DNA of 34,450 bases from Deltaproteobacteria bacterium UBA2221. GTDB lineage: Bacteria; Desulfobacterota; Syntrophorhabdia; Syntrophorhabdales; WCHB1-27. The notes beneath the pieces are model-generated. The model made no database searches. It saw only the letters and a list, made by a program, of their open reading frames with translations, and was not told the DNA's origin. The DNA is taken from NCBI GenBank assembly GCA_002328485.1, contig DCUF01000028.1:1-34450 (forward strand). Reading direction: 5' to 3'. Positions 24,717 through 32,840 of the stretch are shown one piece after another (positions within the stretch are counted from its first letter, which is position 1; the number at the start of each line of letters is the position of its first letter). Made by a program: the position numbers and the translations under genes.

Positions 24717-25448
24717 ATGCAAGAGTATCAACTTCGTCACGAACGGAAATCAGTTTTAAGGCTCTTCGCGGCGTTTCGCTCACCCCTCACCGCTCGCGGT
24801 TTGTTTGGGTCGTACCACCTGCCCTTCGCGATTATGGGTCTCGTCGTCTTCACCGTCCTCTCAACCATCTGCGTTACCCGCCCGGCCTTCGCTGATCCCC
24901 TCGATGAGATCAAACAGACCTATTCGCAGATCAAGGCCGTTGAGGCACGATTTCAGCAGAAGCTCTACATCATGACCATGAAGAAGGAGCGTGACTTTGC
25001 GGGTGAATTCTTCTACAAACGTTCCAAGGGATTTCTTTGGAGGTACACCTCTCCCAAGCAGCGGCTGTTTCTGTACGACGGCAAGGCGATTTGGCAGGCT
25101 GAAGAAGACAAAGAGTTCGTGATCAAGGAGAAGATCAACAAGCAGAAAATGGAGGGAAATTTCCTTGACCTGGTTGAGGATATTTCCAGAATAGACCAGC
25201 TTTTCACCCTCAAAGGAACCACAAAAGAAGGTGATACTCAGGTCCTGAGCCTTGTACCCAAGAAGGAAGGAACCCTGCGATCGGCGCGAGTCTGGACGGA
25301 CAAGGCTCACCTCGTGACCAAGATCGAACTGGTTGAGGTTACAGGAAATACCAATGTCATCACCTTTTCATCGGTTAAAACGAACGGCTCTATCGAAGAT
25401 TCCCTTTTCGTATTCAGGCCGGGCAAGAAGGAGGTCCTCGAACAGTAA
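24717..25448 (+). CDS. lolA: Outer membrane lipoprotein carrier protein LolA
   Basis: Periplasmic chaperone that ferries lipoproteins to the outer membrane. The 243-residue frame has an export signal with the core MGLVVFTVLSTICV and a likely cut after PAFA (about residue 60). The mature part has the LolA pattern IKQTYSQIKAVEARFQQKLY, KSKGFLWRYTSPKQRLFLYD-like strands and GKAIWQAEEDK. I use the ATG at 24717, which has CAGAGG upstream, though this gives an unusually long 39-residue stretch before the signal core; the ATG at 24834 lacks a ribosome site. It follows ftsK by 82 bases and abuts recO. Confidence 0.9.
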   Translation: MQEYQLRHERKSVLRLFAAFRSPLTARGLFGSYHLPFAIMGLVVFTVLSTICVTRPAFADPLDEIKQTYSQIKAVEARFQQKLYIMTMKKERDFAGEFFYKRSKGFLWRYTSPKQRLFLYDGKAIWQAEEDKEFVIKEKINKQKMEGNFLDLVEDISRIDQLFTLKGTTKEGDTQVLSLVPKKEGTLRSARVWTDKAHLVTKIELVEVTGNTNVITFSSVKTNGSIEDSLFVFRPGKKEVLEQ

Positions 25449-26182
25449 TGGGCCTTTGCAAAGATACGGCGATGATCCTGTCAACCAGAACGTTTGGGGA
25501 ATCGGATAAGATCGTTCGATTTTTTTCCTTGAACGAAGGGAGGCTAACCGGCATCGCGAAAGGCGGAAAGAAAAGCCAGAAAAGATTCACGAATACCTTG
25601 GAGCCCTTCAACTGTGTCAGAATCGAGTTTTTTGAGAAGGCCACGGCCAGTATGGTCAGGATTGAGAACGCGGATATAGAGGAATCGAACAGCGGCCTCG
25701 AGGTGGATCTCAAGAAGGTCTGTATAGCAAGCTTCTTCTCAGAGTTTGTCGATCGAATGACCAGAGAAAAGGAAAGGAATGAGGCCCTTTTCGAGACCCT
25801 TAGAACGGTTGTCTTGCAGACCAAACGTGTTGAACTCAATTACAGCGATATACTATATTATGAGTTGCAGATGCTCGACCATCTGGGATACCTTCCCAAC
25901 TTTGTTCGTTGTGTCCACTGCGGAATAGAATTGGCTGAAGGCGAAAGGCTTGGTTTCTCAAAGGAAAAAGGGGGTATCGTCTGCCTCGCCTGTTCCCGCT
26001 TTATTCCCCACAGGCGGTATCCTCAGGGTTTCATCCCGCAGCTTGCCTCTTATTCACCGGATAAAGGGAGAACGACTGAGGCCTTCGAGAGGATGGGCAG
26101 AGACATATTGGAGGATTTCGTCTCCTTTCACCTGGATGTTAGGTTGAAATCTTACAGATTATTAAAAAAGGTGGCTGGATAA
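25448..26182 (+). CDS. recO: DNA repair protein RecO
   Basis: Recombination mediator that loads RecA on SSB-coated DNA with RecR. The 244-residue protein starts with the OB fold (TAMILSTRTFGESDKIVRFF, about 7-26; GRLTGIAKGGKKSQKRF) and has a helical C-terminal part with a zinc site made by C155/C158 (CVHC) and C179/C182 (CLAC). The ATG overlaps the lolA stop by one base. Confidence 0.94.
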   Translation: MGLCKDTAMILSTRTFGESDKIVRFFSLNEGRLTGIAKGGKKSQKRFTNTLEPFNCVRIEFFEKATASMVRIENADIEESNSGLEVDLKKVCIASFFSEFVDRMTREKERNEALFETLRTVVLQTKRVELNYSDILYYELQMLDHLGYLPNFVRCVHCGIELAEGERLGFSKEKGGIVCLACSRFIPHRRYPQGFIPQLASYSPDKGRTTEAFERMGRDILEDFVSFHLDVRLKSYRLLKKVAG

Positions 26183-26184
26183 TC

Positions 26185-27066
26185 ATGTATTTTCAAGATC
26201 TCATACTGGAGTTACAGAAGTTCTGGGCAGCGAAGGGCTGCGTTATTCAACAGCCGTACGATATGGAGGTAGGCGCCGGCACCTTCCACCCGGCCACGTT
26301 CCTCCGTGTCCTGGGCCCTGAGCCCTGGAACGTTGCCTACACCCAGCCATCCCGCAGGCCGACTGATGGCAGATACGGGGAGAATCCCAACAGGCTTCAG
26401 CACTATTATCAGTTTCAAGTTATCATGAAGCCATCTCCCCTTACGATTCAGGATCTCTATCTGGAGAGTCTCACCAGCTTCGGCATCGATCCATCCGTTC
26501 ACGACATACGCTTTGTTGAGGATGACTGGGAATCTCCCACCCTCGGTGCGTGGGGTCTGGGATGGGAGGTATGGCTGGATGGGATGGAGATAACCCAGTT
26601 CACCTATTTTCAACAGGTGGGCGGCATCGACCTTTCACCCATCAGCGTTGAGATAACCTACGGCACAGAAAGGATCGCCATGTATCTTCAGGACGTGGAC
26701 AACGTCTTCCATGTGAAATGGAACAAAGACGTCCTTTATAAGGACATCTATCTCGAGCCGGAACGGGAGTATTCGGTTTACAATTTTGAGGAAGCGGATG
26801 CACCAATGCTCCGACAGTTCTTCGATGGCTACGAGGCCGAGAGTATACGGATCATCAAGTCGAGGTCCTTGATCTATCCGGCCTACGATCTCTGCATGAA
26901 ATGCTCACATGTCTTCAACCTGCTCGATGCGAGAGGCGCCTTGAGCGTTACAGAGCGGACTAATTATGTAGCCCGCGTCCGGAATCTGGCCAAGCTATGT
27001 GCCGAGCTATACGTGAGGAAGCGTGAAGAACTCGGCTACCCCTTACTAAAGGAGGGCCGGATATGA
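26185..27066 (+). CDS. glyQ: Glycyl-tRNA synthetase alpha subunit
   Basis: Catalytic subunit of the tetrameric bacterial glycyl-tRNA synthetase. The 293-residue protein is typical from the start: FQDLILELQKFWAAKGCVIQ, QPYDMEVGAGTFHPATFLRV, YTQPSRRPTDGRYGENPNR and the class II core EVWLDGMEITQFTYFQQVGG. Length and motifs are normal. It begins 2 bases after recO with AAGGTGG upstream, and overlaps glyS by 4 bases. Confidence 0.98.
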   Translation: MYFQDLILELQKFWAAKGCVIQQPYDMEVGAGTFHPATFLRVLGPEPWNVAYTQPSRRPTDGRYGENPNRLQHYYQFQVIMKPSPLTIQDLYLESLTSFGIDPSVHDIRFVEDDWESPTLGAWGLGWEVWLDGMEITQFTYFQQVGGIDLSPISVEITYGTERIAMYLQDVDNVFHVKWNKDVLYKDIYLEPEREYSVYNFEEADAPMLRQFFDGYEAESIRIIKSRSLIYPAYDLCMKCSHVFNLLDARGALSVTERTNYVARVRNLAKLCAELYVRKREELGYPLLKEGRI

Positions 27067-29174
27067 AACCTTTCCTCCTTGAAATAGGCGTTGAAGAATT
27101 GCCGGCCAGATTTATCCGGCCTGCCAAGGATGCCCTGGCAAAGCTTCTCGACACCGCTTTGGCATTGGCTCGCATAGAACATACTGACCTTCGCGTTTAC
27201 GGCACCCCCCGTCGACTGGCTGTCCTGATCGATGGAATGGAGGAGCAACAGAACCAGGGCGTAACCGTAAAATGGGGTCCCCCCGCCTCCAAGGCCTTTG
27301 ACCAGGCAGGTAATCCCCTGCCGTCGGCAATAGGGTTTGCCAAGTCGCAGGGGGTCCAGGTAACCGACCTGAAGATAGCGAAAAAGGACGCGGCCGACCT
27401 CGTTTGTATTGAGAAGGTCGAGACGGGGAGCCCTGTCAAGGACATCCTGCCCAGCCTCGTGGCCGACATCATTCCGCGCATCCCTTTCCAAAAGAAGATG
27501 CGTTGGGGCAGCGGCAACTTCGAGTTCGCGAGACCCATCCGTTGGCTCGTCTGTCTCTACGGCACCGACATCATTCCTTTTACGGTCGCCGGGATAGAAA
27601 GCGGCAATGTTTCCCAGGGTCACAGGTTCCTTACCGCCGGTGGAAGCATCGAGATCCCCTCGCCCGATCACTACATCGACCATCTCTACCGTGCCTATGT
27701 GGTCGTAAAAGAGGAAACACGGCTGGATATGATGGGAGCAGGCATCGAATCCCTTGAAAAAGAGATGGACGGAAAAGCCGCTGGGGATAACGATCTGCTG
27801 CAGGAGATCCTCTATTTGACCGAGTATCCCTATGCGCTGCGCGGTCGGTTCGAGGAAGAGTACCTCCAACTCCCGCGAGAGGTGCTGGAGAATGTGATGA
27901 AGGGCCACCAACGCTACATACCGGTCGAAAAATTGGACGGCTCAGGGCTTACCGATAGCTTCATCGTTTTTGCGAATACTGTTCCTACGGACCCGAAAGA
28001 GATCATAAGGGGAAACGAGAAGGTCCTGCGAGCCCGTCTTGCCGATGCTCGGTTCTTCTTTGAAGAGGATAAACGGACTAACTTGACGGATCTGTACGAA
28101 AAGTTGTCGTCCGTGGTGTTCCACGAGCGCCTCGGAACCACCAAGGAAAAGGTTGATAGGACAAGAGGCGTCGCCCTTTTTCTATCAAAGGCGCTGGGCC
28201 TCGGGAGTGACGAAAAGGTTGATAAGGCCTCGAAACTCATCAAGGCTGACCTTCTCACCCATATGGTCGGGGAGTTTCCAGAACTCCAGGGTGCCATGGG
28301 CCAAACCTATGCCCTGCACCAGGGTGAAGATTCTGAGGTAGCCCTTTCCATACGAGAGCACTACTATCCGGTCGGGACCGATACGATGCTTCCCGAATCC
28401 GAGCTTGGCACCGTGATGGCCTTGGCGGACAAGCTTGATCACCTCATCTCCTTCTTTGCCGTGGGCATCACGCCGACCGGCAATCTTGACCCCTTCGCCC
28501 TGAGGAGACAGGCCCTGGGGATTATACGCATCGTTATCAGCAAAGGGTTGCACCTTGACCTGCCTCACGTCATAGGGTCGGCATACGACGGGATGGGAGC
28601 CGTTCAGGGAAAGTCCCCTCTCGACGGGGTACTCCAATCCATTGAGGATTTTGTGATGACCCGCTTCAGGTTCTACATGGTTGAGGAAGGACATAATCAG
28701 GAATTCGTATTCAGCATTCTCCCTGTGGTAGGGAGGGACATATACGATGGCTACCTGAGGCTGACGGCCCTTGAAACTCAGAAATCGCTCGTCGATTTTC
28801 AGCGGCTTATGGTCGGCTTCAAACGGGTATATAACATCACCAAGCAGCTTTCGGGGGAAGAACCGGTTGATCCGTCGCTTCTCGAACAGAAGGAGGAAAA
28901 AGACCTCTTCGCCCTCTATGAAGAGAAGAAGGACGCATTTCAGGCGGCTCTGGACTCACGTTCCTATCCTGAAGCCCTTGCCATTCTCGTGGACTTCAAA
29001 GAGACGATAGACAACTACTTTGACAAGGTCTTTGTGATGGTGGACGATGAAAGAATCAAGACCAATCGTCTGCGCCTGCTCGCCAAGATCAAGGAGATGT
29101 TCTTGAGCTTCGGCGATTTCTCCAAGATAAGGGTGGAAGAGATTACGAGGGTGTCCCAGGGTCCGACCTCATAA
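27063..29174 (+). CDS. glyS: Glycyl-tRNA synthetase beta subunit
   Basis: Large tRNA-binding subunit of the same enzyme, 703 residues. It begins LLEIGVEELPARFI, followed by VYGTPRRLAVLI, the KMRWGSGNFEFARPIRW stretch, the HD-like central region (LTHMVGEFPELQGAMGQTYA) and the DALR-like anticodon-binding end (DDERIKTNRLRLLAKIKEMF). All these are usual for the family. It is coupled to glyQ by an ATGA overlap. Confidence 0.98.
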   Translation: MKPFLLEIGVEELPARFIRPAKDALAKLLDTALALARIEHTDLRVYGTPRRLAVLIDGMEEQQNQGVTVKWGPPASKAFDQAGNPLPSAIGFAKSQGVQVTDLKIAKKDAADLVCIEKVETGSPVKDILPSLVADIIPRIPFQKKMRWGSGNFEFARPIRWLVCLYGTDIIPFTVAGIESGNVSQGHRFLTAGGSIEIPSPDHYIDHLYRAYVVVKEETRLDMMGAGIESLEKEMDGKAAGDNDLLQEILYLTEYPYALRGRFEEEYLQLPREVLENVMKGHQRYIPVEKLDGSGLTDSFIVFANTVPTDPKEIIRGNEKVLRARLADARFFFEEDKRTNLTDLYEKLSSVVFHERLGTTKEKVDRTRGVALFLSKALGLGSDEKVDKASKLIKADLLTHMVGEFPELQGAMGQTYALHQGEDSEVALSIREHYYPVGTDTMLPESELGTVMALADKLDHLISFFAVGITPTGNLDPFALRRQALGIIRIVISKGLHLDLPHVIGSAYDGMGAVQGKSPLDGVLQSIEDFVMTRFRFYMVEEGHNQEFVFSILPVVGRDIYDGYLRLTALETQKSLVDFQRLMVGFKRVYNITKQLSGEEPVDPSLLEQKEEKDLFALYEEKKDAFQAALDSRSYPEALAILVDFKETIDNYFDKVFVMVDDERIKTNRLRLLAKIKEMFLSFGDFSKIRVEEITRVSQGPTS

Positions 29175-29213
29175 GAGCCCGATATTCGCATTCGGAGCTC
29201 AGTTATCGCTACC

Positions 29214-29762
29214 ATGAAAGTTCTCATGCACATCTGTTGCGGCCCTTGTAGTATCTACCCGCTCAAGATGTTGAGGGGGGAAGGATACGACCCAACCGGA
29301 TTCTTTTACAACCCGAACATCCACCCCTATAAGGAATTCAAAAGGAGACGGGACACTCTGGTCGACTTTGCACGCCTGTCATCGCTTCCTCTCGTCATAG
29401 ACGAATCGTACGATTTAGAGGCTTTCCTCCTCGGCGCCCTTGAGAGAGGCGTAAACCGCTGTCTCTTCTGCTACAGCACACGCCTTGAATGTGCCTTTAT
29501 GAAGGCCAAGGACGAGGGCTTTGAGGCAGTCACCACGACCCTCCTCTACAGCAAATATCAGCGCCATGACGAGATTTCTGCAATTGGAGAGCGACTCGCC
29601 CAGAATCACGGCATCCCGTTTCTCTATCGTGACTTCCGGGAAGGTTGGAAGGAAGGCCAAGAGCAAGCACGAAAACTCGACATGTACCGCCAAAACTATT
29701 GTGGCTGTATCTTCAGCGAGCGGGACAGGTTTTATAAGAAAACCATGAGTCGTAAGCCCTGA
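29214..29762 (+). CDS. queH: Epoxyqueuosine reductase QueH
   Basis: A 182-residue QueH (former DUF208), which performs the last step of queuosine synthesis on tRNA, reducing epoxyqueuosine, in place of the cobalamin enzyme QueG. Cysteines seen are C8, C9 and C12 in HICCGPCSIYP, C83 and C86 in CLFCYS, and C163/C165 in NYCGCIFSE; such residues bind the iron-sulfur cluster and the extra iron in characterised members. The NPNIHPYKEFKRR stretch is also diagnostic. It follows glyS by 39 bases. The upstream GGAG is too far for a strong ribosome site, so expression may be modest. Confidence 0.94.
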   Translation: MKVLMHICCGPCSIYPLKMLRGEGYDPTGFFYNPNIHPYKEFKRRRDTLVDFARLSSLPLVIDESYDLEAFLLGALERGVNRCLFCYSTRLECAFMKAKDEGFEAVTTTLLYSKYQRHDEISAIGERLAQNHGIPFLYRDFREGWKEGQEQARKLDMYRQNYCGCIFSERDRFYKKTMSRKP

Positions 29763-29780
29763 CCGGTGAGGAGGAGAAGA

Positions 29781-29849
29781 TTGAACGATCAGACCTTGCA
29801 CCTGGCGCCGCTCACTCCTGACGAGGCAGAATATGCCTGCAATGGGTAA
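29781..29849 (+). CDS. Possible 22-residue leader ORF
   Basis: A TTG at 29781 with a very good ribosome site (GAGGAGG ending 5-6 bases upstream) opens a frame of 22 residues, with LHLAPLTPDEAEYA in its middle. Its stop lies 14 bases inside the next gene. The strong ribosome site has no other obvious start. It may be a coupled leader for the DUF2905 gene or the stub of a lost gene. I do not recognise the peptide. Confidence 0.25.
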   Translation: MNDQTLHLAPLTPDEAEYACNG

Positions 29850-30045
29850 AATGCTGATCGTGGCGGGTCTTATACTCGCCGCCATAGGCGTTCTCTTCTT
29901 GTTTGCCGACAAGATCCCTTATTTGGGCCGCCTGCCTGGTGATATCTACATCAAGAGAGACAGATTCTCCATCTATTTTCCCATCACCACCAGCATCATC
30001 ATCAGCATCATACTGACCATTATCTTTTCTCTATTCAAGAAATAG
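29833..30045 (+). CDS. DUF2905 family membrane protein
   Basis: A 70-residue protein with two membrane helices: LIVAGLILAAIGVLFLFA (about 8-25) and ITTSIIISIILTIIFSLF (about 51-68). Between them is the family loop PYLGRLPGDIYIKRDRFSIY. These features match DUF2905, a small family often found near tRNA-modification and recombination genes; its function is unknown. The ATG at 29833 has GAGG upstream; a second ATG lies three codons on. It is the last gene before the convergent atp cluster. Confidence 0.88.
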   Translation: MPAMGKMLIVAGLILAAIGVLFLFADKIPYLGRLPGDIYIKRDRFSIYFPITTSIIISIILTIIFSLFKK

Positions 30046-30106
30046 AAAGTAGCCCTTCAATGAGGTGACGGCGGATGGGGATTGGGAGGGGGGCTATTCT
30101 GCTGCG

Positions 30107-30130
30107 CGGGGCAGACGGATGTCTGCCCCG
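30107..30130. terminator. Hairpin between convergent DUF2905 and atpE
   Basis: CGGGGCAGAC (30107-30116) and GTCTGCCCCG (30121-30130) give a perfect 10-bp GC-rich stem with a 4-base loop. It lies exactly between two convergent genes. Neither side has a proper T-run (AAAAGC follows on the plus strand), so termination strength is uncertain, but the position suggests a two-way terminator. Confidence 0.55.
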
Positions 30131-30139
30131 AAAAGCTGA

Positions 30140-30475
30140 CTAGAGTTTGAAAACCAGGAGCAATGAAACGACGAGAGAGTAGATGACCAGTGACTCGATC
30201 ATGGCCAAACCGATGATCATAGGGGTCGTGATCTTCCCTGATGCTCCGGGGTTCCGCCCTATGCCGTCCAGTGCAGCGGAAATGGCTTTGCCCTGACCAA
30301 GGGCTCCACCAAAAGCTGCGATGCCAAGACCCAGACCTGCAGCGAGGGCTATCATGGCTTTTACCTGTGGATCCAGCCCGGCTGCGGGTGCCTGTCCCTC
30401 GGCCGCCATCGCGACTCCCGCGGATACCATCATCAAAACGCCGAGAAAAAGGGCCAACACTACTGCTTTCTTCAT
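30140..30475 (-). CDS. atpE: ATP synthase subunit c
   Basis: Subunit of the rotating membrane ring of F-type ATP synthase. With the ATG at 30475 (GGAGGAGG upstream) the protein has 111 residues. An N-terminal signal-like helix ends near AMA|AEG (residue 25), then two hairpin helices follow: AMIALAAGLGLGIAAFGGALGQG (about 40-62) and PMIIGLAMIESLVIYSLV onward (85-109). Q61, E94, S95 and Y99 match by spacing the Na+ ligands Q32, E65, S66 and Y70 of the Ilyobacter ring; T67 is Leu here. It lies 24 bases after atpB. Confidence 0.95.
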   Translation of the reverse strand: MKKAVVLALFLGVLMMVSAGVAMAAEGQAPAAGLDPQVKAMIALAAGLGLGIAAFGGALGQGKAISAALDGIGRNPGASGKITTPMIIGLAMIESLVIYSLVVSLLLVFKL

Positions 30476-30499
30476 ACTACCTACCTCCTCCAACAAAGT

Positions 30500-31198
30500 T
30501 TAGTGTTCCTCGTGGGCAATCGCCCCTGAAAAGTACGCCATGGAAAGCAACATAAAAACGAACGTCTGTACAAAGGCAACGAATACGCCCAGCAGCATTA
30601 CGGGCAGAGGTACGAGGATCGGGACAAGGCTGAAGAAAATCGCCGTCACCAGATGGTCGCCGGTTATATTCCCAAAAAGCCTCAAGCCCAGGGAGAGCGG
30701 CCGCGACAGATGACCAATAATTTCGATGGGAATCATAATAGGAGCAAGCCACCAAAAAGGGCCAACAAAATGCTTCAGGTACTTTATCCCGTGTTCCCTC
30801 ACCCCATAATAATGGGTCATGACAAAAACCGTGAGTGAACAGGCAAATGTTGTGTTCACATTATCGGTTGCCGGCAGAAAACCGGGAACAAGACCGGAGA
30901 GATTGTTGAAAAGGATAAAGAGGGCTAAGGTGCCGATGATCAGTAGAAACTCCCCGCCTCGCGGCCCCATGGTGCTTTCCACCAATCCAGACAGACCGTC
31001 AACCACAACCTCCAGGAAGCTTCTCACGGTCACCCGCTCGTCGGGTATAATCTGATCCTCAGACTTTTTTAACTGCGTATAACCTATAAACACAACAATG
31101 AGCAGTATGATGGAAACCATAATACCGTTCGAGACGTGGGCCGGGAGGTCTGCGAGACCCGGTATCAAAGAAGCCCAAGTAAATACCTCATGCTCCAT
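30500..31198 (-). CDS. atpB: ATP synthase subunit a
   Basis: Membrane subunit that forms the ion half-channels beside the c ring. The start at 31198 is supported by AGGAGG 7 bases upstream and gives 232 residues; the frame extends another 39 codons upstream without support. Several membrane helices are visible; the essential arginine is in LSLGLRLFGNITGDHL and is followed by the last helices with QTFVFMLLSMAYFSGA. The start lies inside atpI (11-base overlap). Confidence 0.96.
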   Translation of the reverse strand: MEHEVFTWASLIPGLADLPAHVSNGIMVSIILLIVVFIGYTQLKKSEDQIIPDERVTVRSFLEVVVDGLSGLVESTMGPRGGEFLLIIGTLALFILFNNLSGLVPGFLPATDNVNTTFACSLTVFVMTHYYGVREHGIKYLKHFVGPFWWLAPIMIPIEIIGHLSRPLSLGLRLFGNITGDHLVTAIFFSLVPILVPLPVMLLGVFVAFVQTFVFMLLSMAYFSGAIAHEEH

Positions 31199-31577
31199 CC
31201 TGTTTCCTCCTATCAGGGTTAAAGGCAATGGAAATCTGGTTGATGACAACTGCGATAAACACGGTGGAAAGTCCGATAACGAAAAATATCGGATCGATAT
31301 CTCCAAAAATGACAACGAGGACTACAAGAGCGATAAGGACAAGGAATTTGAGGGGGAGTTTTACAGCCAGTTCTTTCTTGCTTATAGAGGCCCTACCGAA
31401 GGCGTTCTGCATGATCCTGCCAAGAAACCTGAAATTGAGGGTCATTATGGCGCTGGCAACGGCGAAACTGAAAAAGTATTTGAAATCTCGCATAACGGCA
31501 ATGGAAGCGACGGAACCCAGGATCAGGACGAGCCAATTGATCCGCTCAATTTCTTGTATCGTCGCCTCTCTCATCAT
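31188..31577 (-). CDS. atpI: ATP synthase subunit I (AtpI)
   Basis: A 129-residue membrane protein of the ATP synthase I family, thought to help assemble the c ring. Four helices can be seen: INWLVLILGSVASIAVM (13-29), FFSFAVASAIMTLNFRFL, LKFLVLIALVVLVVIFG and IFFVIGLSTVFIAVVIN. The position directly ahead of atpB and overlap with both neighbours (11 and 32 bases) support the assignment. Sequence conservation in this family is low. Confidence 0.85.
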   Translation of the reverse strand: MMREATIQEIERINWLVLILGSVASIAVMRDFKYFFSFAVASAIMTLNFRFLGRIMQNAFGRASISKKELAVKLPLKFLVLIALVVLVVIFGDIDPIFFVIGLSTVFIAVVINQISIAFNPDRRKQDGA

Positions 31578-31797
31578 CTTCCTTTTCCATCTTCTTCCAC
31601 AACGTGTACAGCCGCTTCATGCCCGCGATAAGACCAAAAATGAGAAATATTAGGGTCAGGATCGGGGAAGTACCGAAGTAGCGGTCAAGGTAGTAGCCCA
31701 TGGCGATACCGATGGCGACCGAAACCCCCATTTCGAGGCCCAGGCTACCGTAGGTCATGAAGGCCATCCAGGTTTCTCTCTTGCCGTTAGCCGGCAT
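31546..31797 (-). CDS. atpZ: AtpZ/AtpI-family small membrane protein
   Basis: An 83-residue protein with two membrane helices: the family pattern GLEMGVSVAIGIAMGYYLDRYFGTS falls around residues 21-45 and TLIFLIFGLIAGMKRLYTLWKK follows. Such proteins open ATP synthase clusters and, in some bacteria, form a Ca/Mg channel or help assembly. I use the ATG at 31797. A GTG at 31824 with AAGG upstream would add nine residues. A candidate promoter lies so close that the short form has a leader of only about 11 bases. It overlaps atpI by 32 bases. Confidence 0.82.
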   Translation of the reverse strand: MPANGKRETWMAFMTYGSLGLEMGVSVAIGIAMGYYLDRYFGTSPILTLIFLIFGLIAGMKRLYTLWKKMEKEDDERGDDTRN

Positions 31798-31814
31798 AAT
31801 GCCCCAATTTTTCT

Positions 31815-31844
31815 TTTGTAACACACCCCTGCCTTGTTAGTCAA
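31815..31844 (-). promoter_or_regulatory. Candidate promoter of the atpZIBE cluster
   Basis: On the minus strand TTGACT (31844-31839), an 18-base spacer and TACAAA (31820-31815), with TG one base ahead of the -10 box. The predicted start is near 31808. If right, the GTG start at 31824 cannot be used from this promoter. Confidence 0.35.
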
Positions 31845-32095
31845 CGCATTTCTGGGCAGCATGCACTTTTTTTCACAGGTCCCAGAGCAAGCAGTCTGAC
31901 CCAACTTCTCTGTCATTTCTGCCTCCCTCTCTGCCCCCCTGCAGCGGGCGGTCTGCCCCCTCCTGTCCCTGCCGAAGGTTGATAGGCGTAACGTCTCGGA
32001 TTCCGCAGACCGGCTCTTTTACCACGCCTTCGTGTCTCCGCCATCAGCAATAGGATGACAAGACGGGCCCCACACCGGTTCTTTTCAAAAACCCT
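31845..32095. other. Non-coding gap upstream of tRNA-Lys
   Basis: Together with the promoters on either side this forms a gap of about 310 bases between atpZ and the tRNA gene. It has C-rich stretches and a GGGC/GCCC-type short inverted repeat near 31945-31960 but no credible gene on either strand. Confidence 0.6.
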
Positions 32096-32124
32096 TTGAA
32101 TAAACGTGCTGACTGTGCTATAAA
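32096..32124 (+). promoter_or_regulatory. Sigma-70-type promoter of tRNA-Lys
   Basis: TTGAAT (32096-32101), a 17-base spacer and TATAAA (32119-32124). Both boxes are close to consensus at ideal spacing. Transcription would begin around 32131, 7 bases before the mature tRNA. Confidence 0.75.
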
Positions 32125-32137
32125 TTACCTTCTTCGT

Positions 32138-32214
32138 GGGCCGTTAGCTCAGTCTGGCAGAGCAGCTGACTCTTAATCAGGAGGTCCAAGGTTCAAATCC
32201 TTGACGGCCCACCA
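32138..32214 (+). tRNA. tRNA-Lys (anticodon CUU)
   Basis: A full cloverleaf of 77 bases with encoded CCA. The acceptor arms GGGCCGT and ACGGCCC pair fully; the D stem is GCTC/GAGC; the anticodon stem GCTGA/TCAGG encloses the loop CTCTTAA, giving anticodon CUU (codon AAG); the T arm is CAAGG-TTCAAAT-CCTTG. One pair at the top of the anticodon stem is G-G, a minor oddity. The sequence strongly resembles E. coli tRNA-Lys in layout. A broken integrase gene begins 77 bases further on, so this tRNA is a likely attachment site. Confidence 0.96.
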
Positions 32215-32290
32215 ATTAAATCAGAAAGTTATCAGTCTTCTTCGTTCCCCACAAATTCCTTAGTGTCCATATAGGTGCTGCTCATACCAT

Positions 32291-32840
32291 CTAGAGCGGT
32301 CTGATTTCTTCTTGCTCGTGATACTCCGGTGAGATCATGTAATACTTCATAGTCATCGTTATCGACTCATGACCCATCCAATTCTGTAAGGTCTTTGGTT
32401 TCACGCCTCGTAGAGTACACATGGTTGCTAACGTACGCCTTAAATCCTTAAATACAACACCTTTCAACCCTGCCCTCTCCACAGCGGGAATAAATGACTT
32501 CTTAACATCCTGGAAGGGTTTCCCTTTTGAATCATAGAATAGATATTCGTTCCCGTTCTTTCTTAACAGCTTACCGACTACCTCCCCAGGTGTCTCGTTC
32601 AGGGGTACATACCGCCTCTTTCCGCCCTTGCCATCTTCCACTTTTGGCAGATTTCTCTCGATCAGTATATCTTATTTCCCAAAGTTATTTTGGACAGGTG
32701 TGAGGTTAAGTAGTTCCTCTTTTCTCAATGATCTCCACAAAAAATGCTCATTGTGCTTCTTTGTCTTGGTCTTCCTCGGACCCGTAAGGACAGTAACCAT
32801 CAAGCATGCATTCACTACAACAGGGCATAGGTACACAACA
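32291..32840 (-). pseudogene. Tyrosine recombinase (integrase), broken
   Basis: C-terminal catalytic half of a phage/island-type tyrosine integrase. One frame on the minus strand reads SLRKEELLNLT (first catalytic Arg), an in-frame TAA at 32672-32674, then DGKGGKRRYVPLN (beta-strand Lys), FKDLRRTLATM (second Arg; the usual His of HxxR is Lys), NWMGHESITMTMKYY (His and nucleophile Tyr). The same frame continues up to 33070, but the sequence before the first Arg no longer looks like an integrase core-binding domain. With the internal stop it is probably dead. The location beside tRNA-Lys is the usual place for such a gene. Confidence 0.82.
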
